From a virus, in the IMG/VR virus record IMGVR_UViG_3300037170_000022, positions 1 through 31,529 of that record: a DNA stretch of 31,529 nucleotides, one strand, 5' to 3'. The notes under the pieces are model-generated. The model saw nothing but the letters and a program-made list of their open reading frames with translations. It had not been told where the DNA came from and made no database searches. The first letter of the stretch is position 1; each line of letters opens with the position of its first letter. The translations under genes and the position numbers were made by a program. Below, one piece after another: positions 7,989-17,744 of the stretch.

Positions 7989-10601
7989 ATGGCAATCCCC
8001 AAGATCATCGGGGCGCAGCGCGACTTCTCGGGGGGAGAGCTCGACCTGTCGATGAAGCGCGCCGACGAAAACCCGATCATGAAGATTGGTTGCCGTCAGC
8101 TTTCCAATTGGCGTGTGCTGCATGGTGGAGCGGTGAAGAACCGCCCCGGCAGACGCGCGCTGTTTCCAGAAGCAGGACGGGTTGAAGAAGTCCTGATGTC
8201 GCCGGGAAACGTCTTTTATCTCGTCTTCGGCGCTGGCTATCTCAGGGTTTACAACGCGGCGGGGACGCAGGTTTTCAATTCGACCAATCTCGGCGATGGC
8301 TCTACGGCCATTCCATGGACCTCGACGACAATTCACAACGTATCGTTCGTCGCCGCCGCCGGCGCAGCTCTTGCTATATACATTGCTTTTGCTGATGGAT
8401 TTCCAACAAACCCGCCACAGGTTTTGACGTGGGATGGTATATCCCAAACGTCGACATGGACACTTGCCACTTATTCCGAAACAATTACGCCATCAGGACA
8501 AAAAAGAACAATATTCGATCGTATTTCTCCGCAAGATGTAACCCTCTTGCCAAGCGCTACAACAGGGAACATTAACATTACGATGTCTTCGGCAATTCTT
8601 GTTTTAGGGATGGTTGAAACACGTCTGACATATTGCGGCAGACAAGTTGTTATTACAGGCGTCACTCTTTCCGATTTTACGACCGCAACCGCCGGCCCCT
8701 CGCAATATGGCACGGCATCTGTCGTCGAACCGCTGCCGCCGTCGCAGACCTTCACGGTGTCGACATCGCAGGGAGCAATCAACATTGGTGACGAAGTGGT
8801 CGGATCAGTAACCGGCGCTAAGGGTATTATCGTCAGCAATACAAAAACGCAGCAGCTACAATTGTCTTCTTCTATTACTGGCGCCGCCCCTGTTGCTGGC
8901 GACAGTGTTAGCCAAGTATCTTCAGGGGCCACCGGCATCATAACTGGTGCGTATCTTTACCCCGCTACGAATTATTGTTCCATAACCATATTTTTATCGA
9001 CATTAACTCCATTTGTAACGCATCAACCTGTTGTTTGGACGGGCAATAGTTCAGGAAACGCGGCGTTCACTTTCGCAACTACGGCATTGTTGGTTGCCCA
9101 GCTTTTGCCATCGTCAAGTAATAGCATTATTCAATTTTCGACGAGCGACGAAATCGCTGGTCCGTCCGGTAACGTCACCGTGTCGTCGGCTTCGGTAACC
9201 GTCCCAAATGCGGTATCTATTTGGGACGACGAAGTGATGAATTTGTATAGGGGGTATCCTTCGTCTGTATTTTATGATCAGAGTAGGCTTGGGTTTTGTA
9301 ACTTTCCGGCGCGTCCGTCCGGTATTGCGTGGGGGACAATATCTCTGCCACAAGATATATTTGTGTCTGCTCTCGACGATACGGTCACGTCATCGAGCGC
9401 AATATTTGAATTATCGCCCGGCAAATCGCAAGTGCTGTTCGTGCAGCCCGGCATGGAGTCGAGCGAGTTCGTGTTCTGCGATAACGCAATCTATTATATC
9501 CCAATTACAACACAGAACCCGCTTAAGCCGGGATCGGTGGCGTTCAACCTCTTAAGCTCGGATGGCTGCGCGCCGAACGTCAGACCAAAGCCAATTCAGC
9601 AATCGATCCTCTACATGAAGGCTGGACTCGCGCGTGTTGGCGCGGTGCAGGCTCCCGGCGCTTATTATCGTCCTTACGTGGTCGATGATGTCTCGCAGGG
9701 CCATGAGCATCTGTTCACTGGATCGAATGCAATTGCGATTGCGGCCCCAAGTGCGCCGGGGCAGTTTGAAGAAAGCTACGCCTATATCCTGCTCGCCAAT
9801 GGCAACATCGTCATGGCGCAGTATTCCATCCGCCAAGGGCTGATCGATGTTGGCCCTGAGGGCAAACCCAAGATGGGCTGGCTGCCTTGGAACGGAGCCG
9901 GGGTTGTGACGTGGCTGTCGGCCCAAGCCGCAGACGTGATTTTCACCACGACCTATCAGCCCACCGGGGCTGCGGCGGTCAGCATTGCGGAGATTCTGGA
10001 CAACACGCAATATCTCGATGGTGCAATTTTCGTCACCGCTCCTCCGACGCCATTTGTCACCGCAGGCAAAGGTCCGCTGTATTTTCTCGCTGGCGGTCAG
10101 GTGACGTTGATCGACAACGGCACGCGCATGATGGGGACTTACAATATCGATGTGAACGGCAATATCATTCCGCAGTTCAACGGCGGCGAGAATCTGTCCA
10201 GCGCGACGCTCGTCGCAGGACAGCCGTGGACCTCCGTGCTAGAGCCGTTTGTCCCCGACGCGCCGCCCGGTCCGAGCCAGCATCAGCGCATGTTCAAGCG
10301 GCGCGTGTCGCGCATGGCGGTCTATGTTTCGAACTCGACCGGCTTCCTGATGGCGCGGTTGTTCAGTGGGCCGATCACGCCGGCGACCGCCGCGGCCGGC
10401 CTGGCGCTCGGGACCGTCATGAACACGTTCCGCGTCACGACGTGGAACATCGGCGACAATGTCGAGGCCGCGCCGCCGCTGCGCGAGGAAGCCTATCGCT
10501 GGCGCCCGCTCGGCCGCTCCTACGATCCGCGCATGGCCGTGATTAAGGATGTGCCGGGGCCTTTGATCGTTCACGAAATTGGTTTGGAGGCCAGCCTCTA
10601 A
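7989..10601 (+). CDS. Tail tubular protein B (nozzle protein)
   Basis: This encodes 870 aa. The N-terminus contains the family hallmark FSGGELDLSMKRADENPIMK and then CRQLSNWRVLHGGAVKNRPG, as in tail tube B/nozzle proteins of BPP-1- and T7-like phages. The C-terminal 250 residues (RRVSRMAVYVSNSTGF, RWRPLGRSYDPRMAVIKDV) also fit. From about 8340 to 9500 (residues about 117-517) the DNA is clearly poorer in GC than both ends. Inside this part are two similar modules, GDEVVGSVTGAKGIIVSNT and GDSVSQVSSGATGIITGAY, suggesting an acquired or fast-changing surface region. The stop overlaps the next start (TAATG). Confidence 0.75.
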   Translation: MAIPKIIGAQRDFSGGELDLSMKRADENPIMKIGCRQLSNWRVLHGGAVKNRPGRRALFPEAGRVEEVLMSPGNVFYLVFGAGYLRVYNAAGTQVFNSTNLGDGSTAIPWTSTTIHNVSFVAAAGAALAIYIAFADGFPTNPPQVLTWDGISQTSTWTLATYSETITPSGQKRTIFDRISPQDVTLLPSATTGNINITMSSAILVLGMVETRLTYCGRQVVITGVTLSDFTTATAGPSQYGTASVVEPLPPSQTFTVSTSQGAINIGDEVVGSVTGAKGIIVSNTKTQQLQLSSSITGAAPVAGDSVSQVSSGATGIITGAYLYPATNYCSITIFLSTLTPFVTHQPVVWTGNSSGNAAFTFATTALLVAQLLPSSSNSIIQFSTSDEIAGPSGNVTVSSASVTVPNAVSIWDDEVMNLYRGYPSSVFYDQSRLGFCNFPARPSGIAWGTISLPQDIFVSALDDTVTSSSAIFELSPGKSQVLFVQPGMESSEFVFCDNAIYYIPITTQNPLKPGSVAFNLLSSDGCAPNVRPKPIQQSILYMKAGLARVGAVQAPGAYYRPYVVDDVSQGHEHLFTGSNAIAIAAPSAPGQFEESYAYILLANGNIVMAQYSIRQGLIDVGPEGKPKMGWLPWNGAGVVTWLSAQAADVIFTTTYQPTGAAAVSIAEILDNTQYLDGAIFVTAPPTPFVTAGKGPLYFLAGGQVTLIDNGTRMMGTYNIDVNGNIIPQFNGGENLSSATLVAGQPWTSVLEPFVPDAPPGPSQHQRMFKRRVSRMAVYVSNSTGFLMARLFSGPITPATAAAGLALGTVMNTFRVTTWNIGDNVEAAPPLREEAYRWRPLGRSYDPRMAVIKDVPGPLIVHEIGLEASL

Positions 10602-11047
10602 TGGGACAAGCAGCTTCCGCAGGCGCTAGCATCTTCCAGGCCGCCGGCTCGATAGTCCAAGGAATCGGCACATCCAACGCTGACAAATACCAAGCCGACG
10701 AACAGGAACAGGCTGCGCAATACGGCGAACTCAAGGCTGTCCAGACCAACGCGGCGCTGACTCGCAACCTCAACCAGACACTCGGCAACATCGACGCCGT
10801 CCGCGCGGCGGCGCGCACAGACCCGACCTCGCCGACGGGGGCGGCCGTCCGCAACACGGTCGAAGCGACCAGCACCGAGAACAAGAACATTCAGGTAGAC
10901 AGCATCATGGCGCAGGCGGAACAGGACCAGGCGAACGCGGCCTATCTCCGCAGCGCGTCGAGCACGGCGCTGCTCAGCGGCGGGATTGGCGCCTTTGGCG
11001 ACATCCTCAAGGGATTCTCGGGAATGCCGGCGCTGGCGGGAGGCTGA
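10601..11047 (+). CDS. Small internal virion protein (T7 gp14-position)
   Basis: This encodes 148 aa. Glycine/alanine-rich hydrophobic segments lie at both ends (AGASIFQAAGSIVQGIG; LLSGGIGAFGDILKGFSG) with a long charged helix between them, rich in Q, E, A and N. This layout and the position after tube protein B match the small ejection protein that opens the outer-membrane channel in T7-like phages. There is little sequence identity to judge by, so the call rests on architecture and order. It shares one base with the previous stop and is followed after 5 bases by the next gene. Confidence 0.6.
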   Translation: MGQAASAGASIFQAAGSIVQGIGTSNADKYQADEQEQAAQYGELKAVQTNAALTRNLNQTLGNIDAVRAAARTDPTSPTGAAVRNTVEATSTENKNIQVDSIMAQAEQDQANAAYLRSASSTALLSGGIGAFGDILKGFSGMPALAGG

Positions 11048-11052
11048 ACGAC

Positions 11053-14000
11053 ATGCCCGAACTTCTCGACCTCGTCCCGAAGGAAGTCGTCACTAGCCAG
11101 CAGCCGCGGGGCCTGAGCCCCGGCCAGGTTGCGCAGCCCTATGAGGAGCTTGGTCGCTCACTCCAGACGCTCAGCACTGGCCTGAGCGACGTCGCCGTGC
11201 CGCTCGCCGAGAAACAGGCGGCGGCCGATCTCAACCAGCAGAAGGTGACGCGCGGGCCGGACGGTTCGATCCAGGTTGCCAACCCGGCGAACGCCGTGAT
11301 CTTCGGCGAGGCAGGCAAGGCTTACGAGCGCGCGGTCGTCTCGGGCACGGTCGCCCAGGCGGGCAATCTTGCCGCGCAGGACATGACGCAACTGCATCGG
11401 CAGTTTCCGCTCGACCCGCAGGGTTTCTCGACCGCCGCGCAGGCGCACCTCGACAAGATCGCTTCCGGCCAGGGCGACTCGATCGCCGGCCAGGAAATCT
11501 TGCGCGAAGGCCGCAGCCTCTACACGCAGCATCTCGACGCGATCACCAACGCGGCGGCGATGAACGACGTCGACAATTCCAAGAAGTCGATCTTGGCGAC
11601 GATCGACGACCAGAAGAACACCGCGATCGCGCTCGCCCGGCAGCCTGGCGGAACGGACGCGCCGGAGTTCAAGCAGTCCGTCGCCAAGCTCAACGCGGCC
11701 TATGACGCGCTTGGCACAAACCCGCTGTTCAAGACGCCGCAGGACCAGATTGATCTCGAAAAGAAGAACACCGTCGCGTTGCTCCAGAGCGAGGGCGTCG
11801 TCGCGCACATCGACGACACGTTCAACAAAAAGAGCAAGGCCGAAGCGCAAAAGGAACTGACGGACTCGGTCCTCAACAATCCAAACCTGCGCGAGGTCGA
11901 TCGCGATCGGCTCTATCGTTTCGGCATGGCGCACCTGGAGTTTCTGACCGGAGATCAGCAGGCGTCCATTCAGGCGAGTCGCCAGACGACGACCGACATT
12001 GAGAAACTGGTCTCGACCGGAAAGTTGCGGCCCGATGATCCGGCGATCGGCTCGGCGATCACACAGGCCAAGGCGATCGGCGACGATTCGAGCGTGCTGC
12101 GGCTCCAGGCGGCGATCAAGGTTGCGCCGGCGCTCAACGCCAGCGCAGCGCTCCCGTCTGCTCAGCGTCCAGCGGCGATGGGGGTCGGCGATGACTATTT
12201 CTCCATCACGCGCCGCCTAGAAAGCAGCGGCAACGACAATGCCGTCAGCCATAATCCAAAGACAGGCGCGCCTATTGCCTACGGCCGTTACCAGTTCACG
12301 GCGCCAACGTGGGACCAGGTCGGGAAGGACCATCCCGAACTCGGCCTGACGCCGCTCAACATTTTCAATCCAGACAAGCAGGAACAGGCGATGCGCGCCT
12401 TTACTGCGGACAATGCTGCCGTGTTGCAACATGAGGGATTGGCGACGACCGCGCCAAATCTGCGCATGTCAGCATTCCTCGGCCGCACTGGCGGTCCGTC
12501 GTTCCTTCGGGCGATGCAATTCTCTCCAGATGGCAACGCCGCAGCGATGTTCCCAAAGGAGGCGCAGGCCAACCCGAGCATTTTCTACGGTCCCGGAGGT
12601 CAGGCTCGCACGTTCGCCCAGGTCTTCGCTGTATCGACAAAAGCTATGGGCGGCGCGCAAGTTAACATGACCGGGGGCGCTCCGTCGGCCAATGGAGGTA
12701 TGCCGTTCAGCCAGGCGGACGTCGCTCGCAATCCCTACCTGTTGTCGGCCTATTTCCGCACGCTCGCGGCAGACCCGGAGGACCGAGGAGAGACGGTCAA
12801 GGCAACCGCCGAAGCCGCGTTCAAGGCGATCGACGCAGGGATCAAGCCGTCCGACGACGCCATCGCGCTCGTCTATCAGGCGGCCGACCGCGACAAGGCG
12901 AAGTTTGGATTCCTCGGTTCTGAGTTGACCGGCAAGCTGGCGGCGCTCGGCGCGGCCGGCATGAGCGGCCCGGACCGCGCGGCCTTTGCGGACCAAGCGC
13001 GCGCCGCCGCCGTGGCCGCTCCCGACATCTACCATCAGGCGATCGCCACCGCGGCGATGACGCAGGCGAAGCAGCAGGAGCGCTTGCAGGCCGAGCAACC
13101 CTACACCGCCGCGGCGAACCGCTTCGGCACGCCGACGCCGGCCGCGATCGATCCTGCGCACCCCGAGTTGGCAGGGCAGGCGCTGGCTCAGCGCGGCGTT
13201 CTGTCGCAGCACATCGGCGCGCTCGACGGCACGCCGCCGCCGCCGTTGCTCGAAAAGGGCGACGAGCCGGCATTGCGCGCGCTGTTGCAGGGTCCCCAGG
13301 CCGCGCAGGTCCTGCCGCAGATCGCCGCGAACATGCGGCCTGACGATCTCGACCGCCTGGCGCGCGAGCCCGCGTTCAAGGAGAGCGTCGTCGGCATGTC
13401 GCGCTCAGGCGACCCGGCGAAGATGAACTCCGCCTATTCGCTCATGGACACGCTGGCGCGCCGCAACCCGCTTTCGTTCGACGCCGAGTACAAAGAAGGC
13501 GTGAAGGACCTCAGCGTCTGGCAATCGCTGCTCAGCCAATATCCGCCCGCCGAGGCGGCGAAGCGCATGATGCGCGCCAACGATCCGGCGCAAGCCGGCG
13601 CGATCGAGGACGCCAAGAAGGTCGCCGACGAAGCGTTGAAGGCGCTCACGCCCGCCGCCGTGGTCTCAAAGTTCTCGACCGGCTGGGGGCCATTCGGCAC
13701 GACCGCCCAAGCGCCTGTCAATCCCGACGGCGCGGCCAACGCCTCGATGGCGCTGCGGCGCGAATACGGGACGGCCTACCGCGAGGCGTTTGCTTCGTCT
13801 GGCGACGTTCACGCGGCCGACGTCGCGGCGACCAATGCGATCAAGATCAAATTTGCGACCTCGCCGACAAACGGCAACCGCGTCATGGCCTACGCGCCGG
13901 AGGGTTACTATCCGCCAGTCGACGGATCGCGCGATTGGATGGCGAAGCAACTCGACGACGACGTCGCCAAGCTGATCAAGACGCAATACAACTCGAGCCT

Positions 14001-14325
14001 CGACGTGCAAGCGTTCGACCGCCCTGGCGCGCTGCCGCAATATGGCGGCTCCGAGCAAGACGCCGCGGCGATGGCGGCCTACCGCGCGCCGCGCGCGCTC
14101 GTCCCGGACCAGACGACGCAGGCCGATATTGCAGCGCACAAACCACCGTCCTACACCGTCGTTGTCCAACAGCCTGACGGCCGCTTTTCCGCGCTGGCGC
14201 AGCCCGACGGCACACCGCTCCGCTACCGATTTGATCCATCGCAATTCCAAGCCGATCTTGCCGCGCGGAAGGAACAGGAGCGGAACACCCCGGCGCCAGA
14301 CATTGAAGTTCGGAGCATGCGCTGA
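11053..14325 (+). CDS. Internal virion protein with lytic transglycosylase domain
   Basis: This encodes 1090 aa. Around residues 380-500 there is a lysozyme-like transglycosylase module: ITRRLESSGNDNAVS with the probable catalytic Glu at residue 390, then GRYQFTAPTWDQVGKDH and PDKQEQAMRAF. The flanks are long alanine/glutamine/aspartate-rich helical regions. Family knowledge: such ejected proteins cut peptidoglycan locally so that the DNA conduit can cross the cell wall, as the transglycosylase domain of T7 gp16 does. Here the domain sits in the first of two giant ejection proteins. It overlaps the next gene (TGATG at 14323-14327). Confidence 0.75.
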   Translation: MPELLDLVPKEVVTSQQPRGLSPGQVAQPYEELGRSLQTLSTGLSDVAVPLAEKQAAADLNQQKVTRGPDGSIQVANPANAVIFGEAGKAYERAVVSGTVAQAGNLAAQDMTQLHRQFPLDPQGFSTAAQAHLDKIASGQGDSIAGQEILREGRSLYTQHLDAITNAAAMNDVDNSKKSILATIDDQKNTAIALARQPGGTDAPEFKQSVAKLNAAYDALGTNPLFKTPQDQIDLEKKNTVALLQSEGVVAHIDDTFNKKSKAEAQKELTDSVLNNPNLREVDRDRLYRFGMAHLEFLTGDQQASIQASRQTTTDIEKLVSTGKLRPDDPAIGSAITQAKAIGDDSSVLRLQAAIKVAPALNASAALPSAQRPAAMGVGDDYFSITRRLESSGNDNAVSHNPKTGAPIAYGRYQFTAPTWDQVGKDHPELGLTPLNIFNPDKQEQAMRAFTADNAAVLQHEGLATTAPNLRMSAFLGRTGGPSFLRAMQFSPDGNAAAMFPKEAQANPSIFYGPGGQARTFAQVFAVSTKAMGGAQVNMTGGAPSANGGMPFSQADVARNPYLLSAYFRTLAADPEDRGETVKATAEAAFKAIDAGIKPSDDAIALVYQAADRDKAKFGFLGSELTGKLAALGAAGMSGPDRAAFADQARAAAVAAPDIYHQAIATAAMTQAKQQERLQAEQPYTAAANRFGTPTPAAIDPAHPELAGQALAQRGVLSQHIGALDGTPPPPLLEKGDEPALRALLQGPQAAQVLPQIAANMRPDDLDRLAREPAFKESVVGMSRSGDPAKMNSAYSLMDTLARRNPLSFDAEYKEGVKDLSVWQSLLSQYPPAEAAKRMMRANDPAQAGAIEDAKKVADEALKALTPAAVVSKFSTGWGPFGTTAQAPVNPDGAANASMALRREYGTAYREAFASSGDVHAADVAATNAIKIKFATSPTNGNRVMAYAPEGYYPPVDGSRDWMAKQLDDDVAKLIKTQYNSSLDVQAFDRPGALPQYGGSEQDAAAMAAYRAPRALVPDQTTQADIAAHKPPSYTVVVQQPDGRFSALAQPDGTPLRYRFDPSQFQADLAARKEQERNTPAPDIEVRSMR

Positions 14326-17300
14326 TGCCGACCTTCGTCGAAGGGCAGGATCCGCTTGACCAGGGGGCGCCGGCGCCCGGTAGGATGCCGCTCGGGCCAA
14401 TGCTGCCCGACCCGTTCGTCGGGCCGACGCACAGCGAAGTCATCGGCGCCGCGTTCCGGCAGGACAATCCGGTCGCTTCGGTGCTCGATGCAATCTCGCG
14501 CGGCCCGACCGTCGCTCCGCCGGTGCCGGGCTACGATCCAATCCCTCGCCTTGTCGGAACGAAGTACGAGCCGTTGCTCAACCAATCGCTCGGCGACACG
14601 AGCCCGGACGAAACGACGGCGCGGATGACGAAGTTCGACGCCGAGCAAAAGGACCAGCAGACGCTGGCCGACGCCGGCTGGGGCGGCACGGTGGCGGCGC
14701 TCGCCGCCGGCGCGCTCGATCCGTCATGGTTCATCCCGATCGCGGGCGAGGCGCGGGCCGGCGCCGAGCTTGGCATTGGCGCGCGCATCCTGCGCGGCGC
14801 GGGCGAGGGCGCGCTTCGCTCGGGCGTCTCGGAAACCGCGCTGATGGCGTCGCAGGTCACGCGGACACCAGAGACGGCGGCCGCCGACGTCGCGACGAAC
14901 ACCCTCCTGATGGGCCTCATCGGCGGCGGCGCGCGCTACCTAGAGGGCGGTGAGCGCAAGGGCGCGGTCGACGGCCTGGAGGCGATGCGTCGCGACCTGA
15001 CGCCCGGCGCTGCGCCCGCAATGGCCGAAGACGTTTCCGCCGCGGCGGCCGACAAGCGGACGATGGTGCTCTCGCCAATCCTGCCGCCAATCGTGCGCAA
15101 CCTCATCGCGGCGATCCCCGGCGGCGATGCGGCGCTCAACGCCATGCGGCAGATTGGCCTCGCCGCGTCGCCGTCTGGCCGGACCTTCCTCAACGGTTCG
15201 TTGCCGGGTGCGCGGGCGATGGGCGACCTCGCCGAGACGTCGCTGAAATTCACGCAGGCGGCGGAAGGACAGACCGCCTCGACTCTCGGGACAGTCCCGA
15301 TCAGCCGCATCTCGCGAATGCAGCAAATACGGTTCGAGCAGGTCAACCGAGACGCTCTTGAAGACGCCTTCACGCAGTATCGCGGCAAATCCGGCCCGTC
15401 GATCCTCGTGCGCGCGCAGGCCGCCGTCGAAAATCTGACCGGGAACAACGACGGTAAGATGAACTTCGACGAGTTCAAAAAGCAGGTCTACCTCGCTCAG
15501 ACGCAGGGCGGCGAGCATCCAATCCCCGAGGTCGCCAAAGCGGCGCGCGACGTCACGGCCAAAGTCTACGATCCCGTTCTCAAGTTCGCGCAGAGCGTGA
15601 AGGACAAGGACGGGCGCCCCGTCATCGCGGAGGCGATCGGGCCACCGAAGGGGGACAAGGGTTTCGCGCCGCGCGTGTGGAACAAGGCCGCCATCGCCGA
15701 AGACCCAAACGGCTTCGACACCACGACCGCGTCATGGCTGGACACTGAGCAGCGCCGCCACGTCTCGATCAAGGAGAACCTCGAATATCTGCGCGAGCAG
15801 CACAACAAGCTTGGCGAGGACGCGGAGGCCGAGCGCCAGCAACTGCGCTCGCGCATGGAAGAACAGATCGTCGATTGGGGCGGCAAGACGACGGACGAGG
15901 CTGTCGCTGCGCTTAAGAAGCGTGAGGCCGCTGAGGGAATGCGGCCGGAAGCAAAGGACCGCCTCAAAGGCGCGGACAAGGCGGTCGACGCGGCAATCGA
16001 CAAGATTATCAAGTCCGAGCGGCTGGATATGTCGCCGGACGAACTGATGAGCCTGGCGCGCGAAATCCGCAACCGGATCAACACCGCCGCGGACGGGCGA
16101 CTTCCTTACGACATGCCGTCGGGCGGCCCGCAGTTGGGCTACGGTGAGGCTAATCCGGTGCGCGGCTCGCTCAACGGGCGCGACTTCGCCATCCCGACGG
16201 CCAACGTGTTGAAGTATGTCCACACAGACATGGAGCATGTCGTCCCGGCATACCTCCGCACGATCATCCCGGACCTGCACCTGATGAAGCGGTTCGGCGA
16301 CGTCGAGATGAGCGAGCAGTTCAAGAAGGTCAACGAGTGGTACGACGGCCTCGCGGCGAAGGAGACGGACGCCAAGAAGTTGATAAAGATTGACGCCTCG
16401 CGCAAGGCGGAGGTCCGCGATCTTGCCGCGACGCGCGACCGCATCCGCGGCGTCTACGGAATGCCGACGAACCAGACGCAGCGCAACTTCGGCCGCGTGG
16501 CGCGCGCCGTGGGGAACTGGAACGTCGGGACCTTTCTCGGCACGTCGATGCTCAATCGCTTTCAGGACATGGCGAACGCGACGGCGCGGCGCGGCCTGCT
16601 CGGTTACATGGGCGACGGCTTCCTGCCCTTCATCAAGGGCGCAGCGCGGATCGACGCCGGCTCCGCCGCCAGCCGCCAGTTCATGAAGGACATCGGCGTC
16701 GGCGTCGACACGGTCAGCGGCCACTCGGCGTCGCTCTTTTGGGACGTCGTCAACAACCACCTGCCGGGCAACCGCTTCGAGCGCGGCCTGCGCGCGTCCG
16801 CCAACACGGCCATGATCGTCACCGGCCACACGCCTTGGACGGACATGAACAAGCAGATCGCCGGCATGGCCGCGTCCGCTGAGTTCCTGCGCATGGCCGA
16901 GCGCATTGCGGAAGGCGCGCACACCGAGCGCGACATTCGCTCGATGGCCCACGCCGGCATTGACCCGGCGATGGCGCGGCGCATCTCTAAGTCGTTCAAC
17001 GATGGCGGATTCACTCAGGTCGGGGACGCCAAGGTTCCCAACACTGCCGACTGGAAAGACGCCGGCGCGCGCGAGGCGTTCGAGGCCGCAATCCAAAAAG
17101 ACGCCGACATTGCCGTCATCACGCCTGGCGCCGAGAAGCCGCTGTTTCTCAGCGACCCGACGATGGCGCTCCTCGGGCAGTTCAAGGGCTTCGCTTTTGC
17201 CGCACAAGAGCGCATCCTGATTTCTAATTTGCAGGAAGCAGACGGCCGGACGCTCCAGGGCCTTCTCCACATGCTCGGCATGGGCGCCCTGTCCTACGCC

Positions 17301-17744
17301 GCCTACAGCCTCGCAACCGGCCAGGCGATGAGCAATCGGCCGCAGGATTGGGTCAAGGAAGCCGTCACGCGCGCCGGAATGATGGGCTGGATGATCGACG
17401 TCAACGCCATGCAGGCCAAGTTCACCGGCGGCAAGACGGACGCCTGGCGGGGTATTGGGGCCGATCGGCCGCTGACTCGCCACACTTCTCAAAGCGCGCT
17501 CGAGGAAATGCTCGGGCCGACCTTCGCGCTTCTCAACGGCGTCGCGCAGGCCGGGACGGACGCCTCCTTTGGCGCGTGGTCCGCCAAGGACACACACAAG
17601 CTCCGTCAGGCGATGTTCCTGCAAAACCACTTCCTGATCCGCAAGCTGCTCGATCAGGCCGAAGCGGGATTCGACGAACACCTTGGCCTGAAACCGCCCG
17701 TCCATGATCCATCCTTGTGGACCGGCGCGCCGCCGAAACAATAG
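14325..17744 (+). CDS. Large internal virion (DNA ejection) protein
   Basis: This encodes 1139 aa. A hydrophobic, Gly/Ala-rich region near residues 120-205 (VAALAAGALDPSWFIPIAGE and on) suits membrane interaction. The centre (residues about 480-570) is highly charged and probably coiled coil. The C-terminal third has further hydrophobic stretches (AFAAQERILISNLQEAD; MLGMGALSYAAYSLATG). Size, place after the transglycosylase protein and composition fit the second large ejection protein of T7-like virions. No enzyme motif is visible. It is the last gene before a 540-base non-coding gap. Confidence 0.65.
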   Translation: MPTFVEGQDPLDQGAPAPGRMPLGPMLPDPFVGPTHSEVIGAAFRQDNPVASVLDAISRGPTVAPPVPGYDPIPRLVGTKYEPLLNQSLGDTSPDETTARMTKFDAEQKDQQTLADAGWGGTVAALAAGALDPSWFIPIAGEARAGAELGIGARILRGAGEGALRSGVSETALMASQVTRTPETAAADVATNTLLMGLIGGGARYLEGGERKGAVDGLEAMRRDLTPGAAPAMAEDVSAAAADKRTMVLSPILPPIVRNLIAAIPGGDAALNAMRQIGLAASPSGRTFLNGSLPGARAMGDLAETSLKFTQAAEGQTASTLGTVPISRISRMQQIRFEQVNRDALEDAFTQYRGKSGPSILVRAQAAVENLTGNNDGKMNFDEFKKQVYLAQTQGGEHPIPEVAKAARDVTAKVYDPVLKFAQSVKDKDGRPVIAEAIGPPKGDKGFAPRVWNKAAIAEDPNGFDTTTASWLDTEQRRHVSIKENLEYLREQHNKLGEDAEAERQQLRSRMEEQIVDWGGKTTDEAVAALKKREAAEGMRPEAKDRLKGADKAVDAAIDKIIKSERLDMSPDELMSLAREIRNRINTAADGRLPYDMPSGGPQLGYGEANPVRGSLNGRDFAIPTANVLKYVHTDMEHVVPAYLRTIIPDLHLMKRFGDVEMSEQFKKVNEWYDGLAAKETDAKKLIKIDASRKAEVRDLAATRDRIRGVYGMPTNQTQRNFGRVARAVGNWNVGTFLGTSMLNRFQDMANATARRGLLGYMGDGFLPFIKGAARIDAGSAASRQFMKDIGVGVDTVSGHSASLFWDVVNNHLPGNRFERGLRASANTAMIVTGHTPWTDMNKQIAGMAASAEFLRMAERIAEGAHTERDIRSMAHAGIDPAMARRISKSFNDGGFTQVGDAKVPNTADWKDAGAREAFEAAIQKDADIAVITPGAEKPLFLSDPTMALLGQFKGFAFAAQERILISNLQEADGRTLQGLLHMLGMGALSYAAYSLATGQAMSNRPQDWVKEAVTRAGMMGWMIDVNAMQAKFTGGKTDAWRGIGADRPLTRHTSQSALEEMLGPTFALLNGVAQAGTDASFGAWSAKDTHKLRQAMFLQNHFLIRKLLDQAEAGFDEHLGLKPPVHDPSLWTGAPPKQ

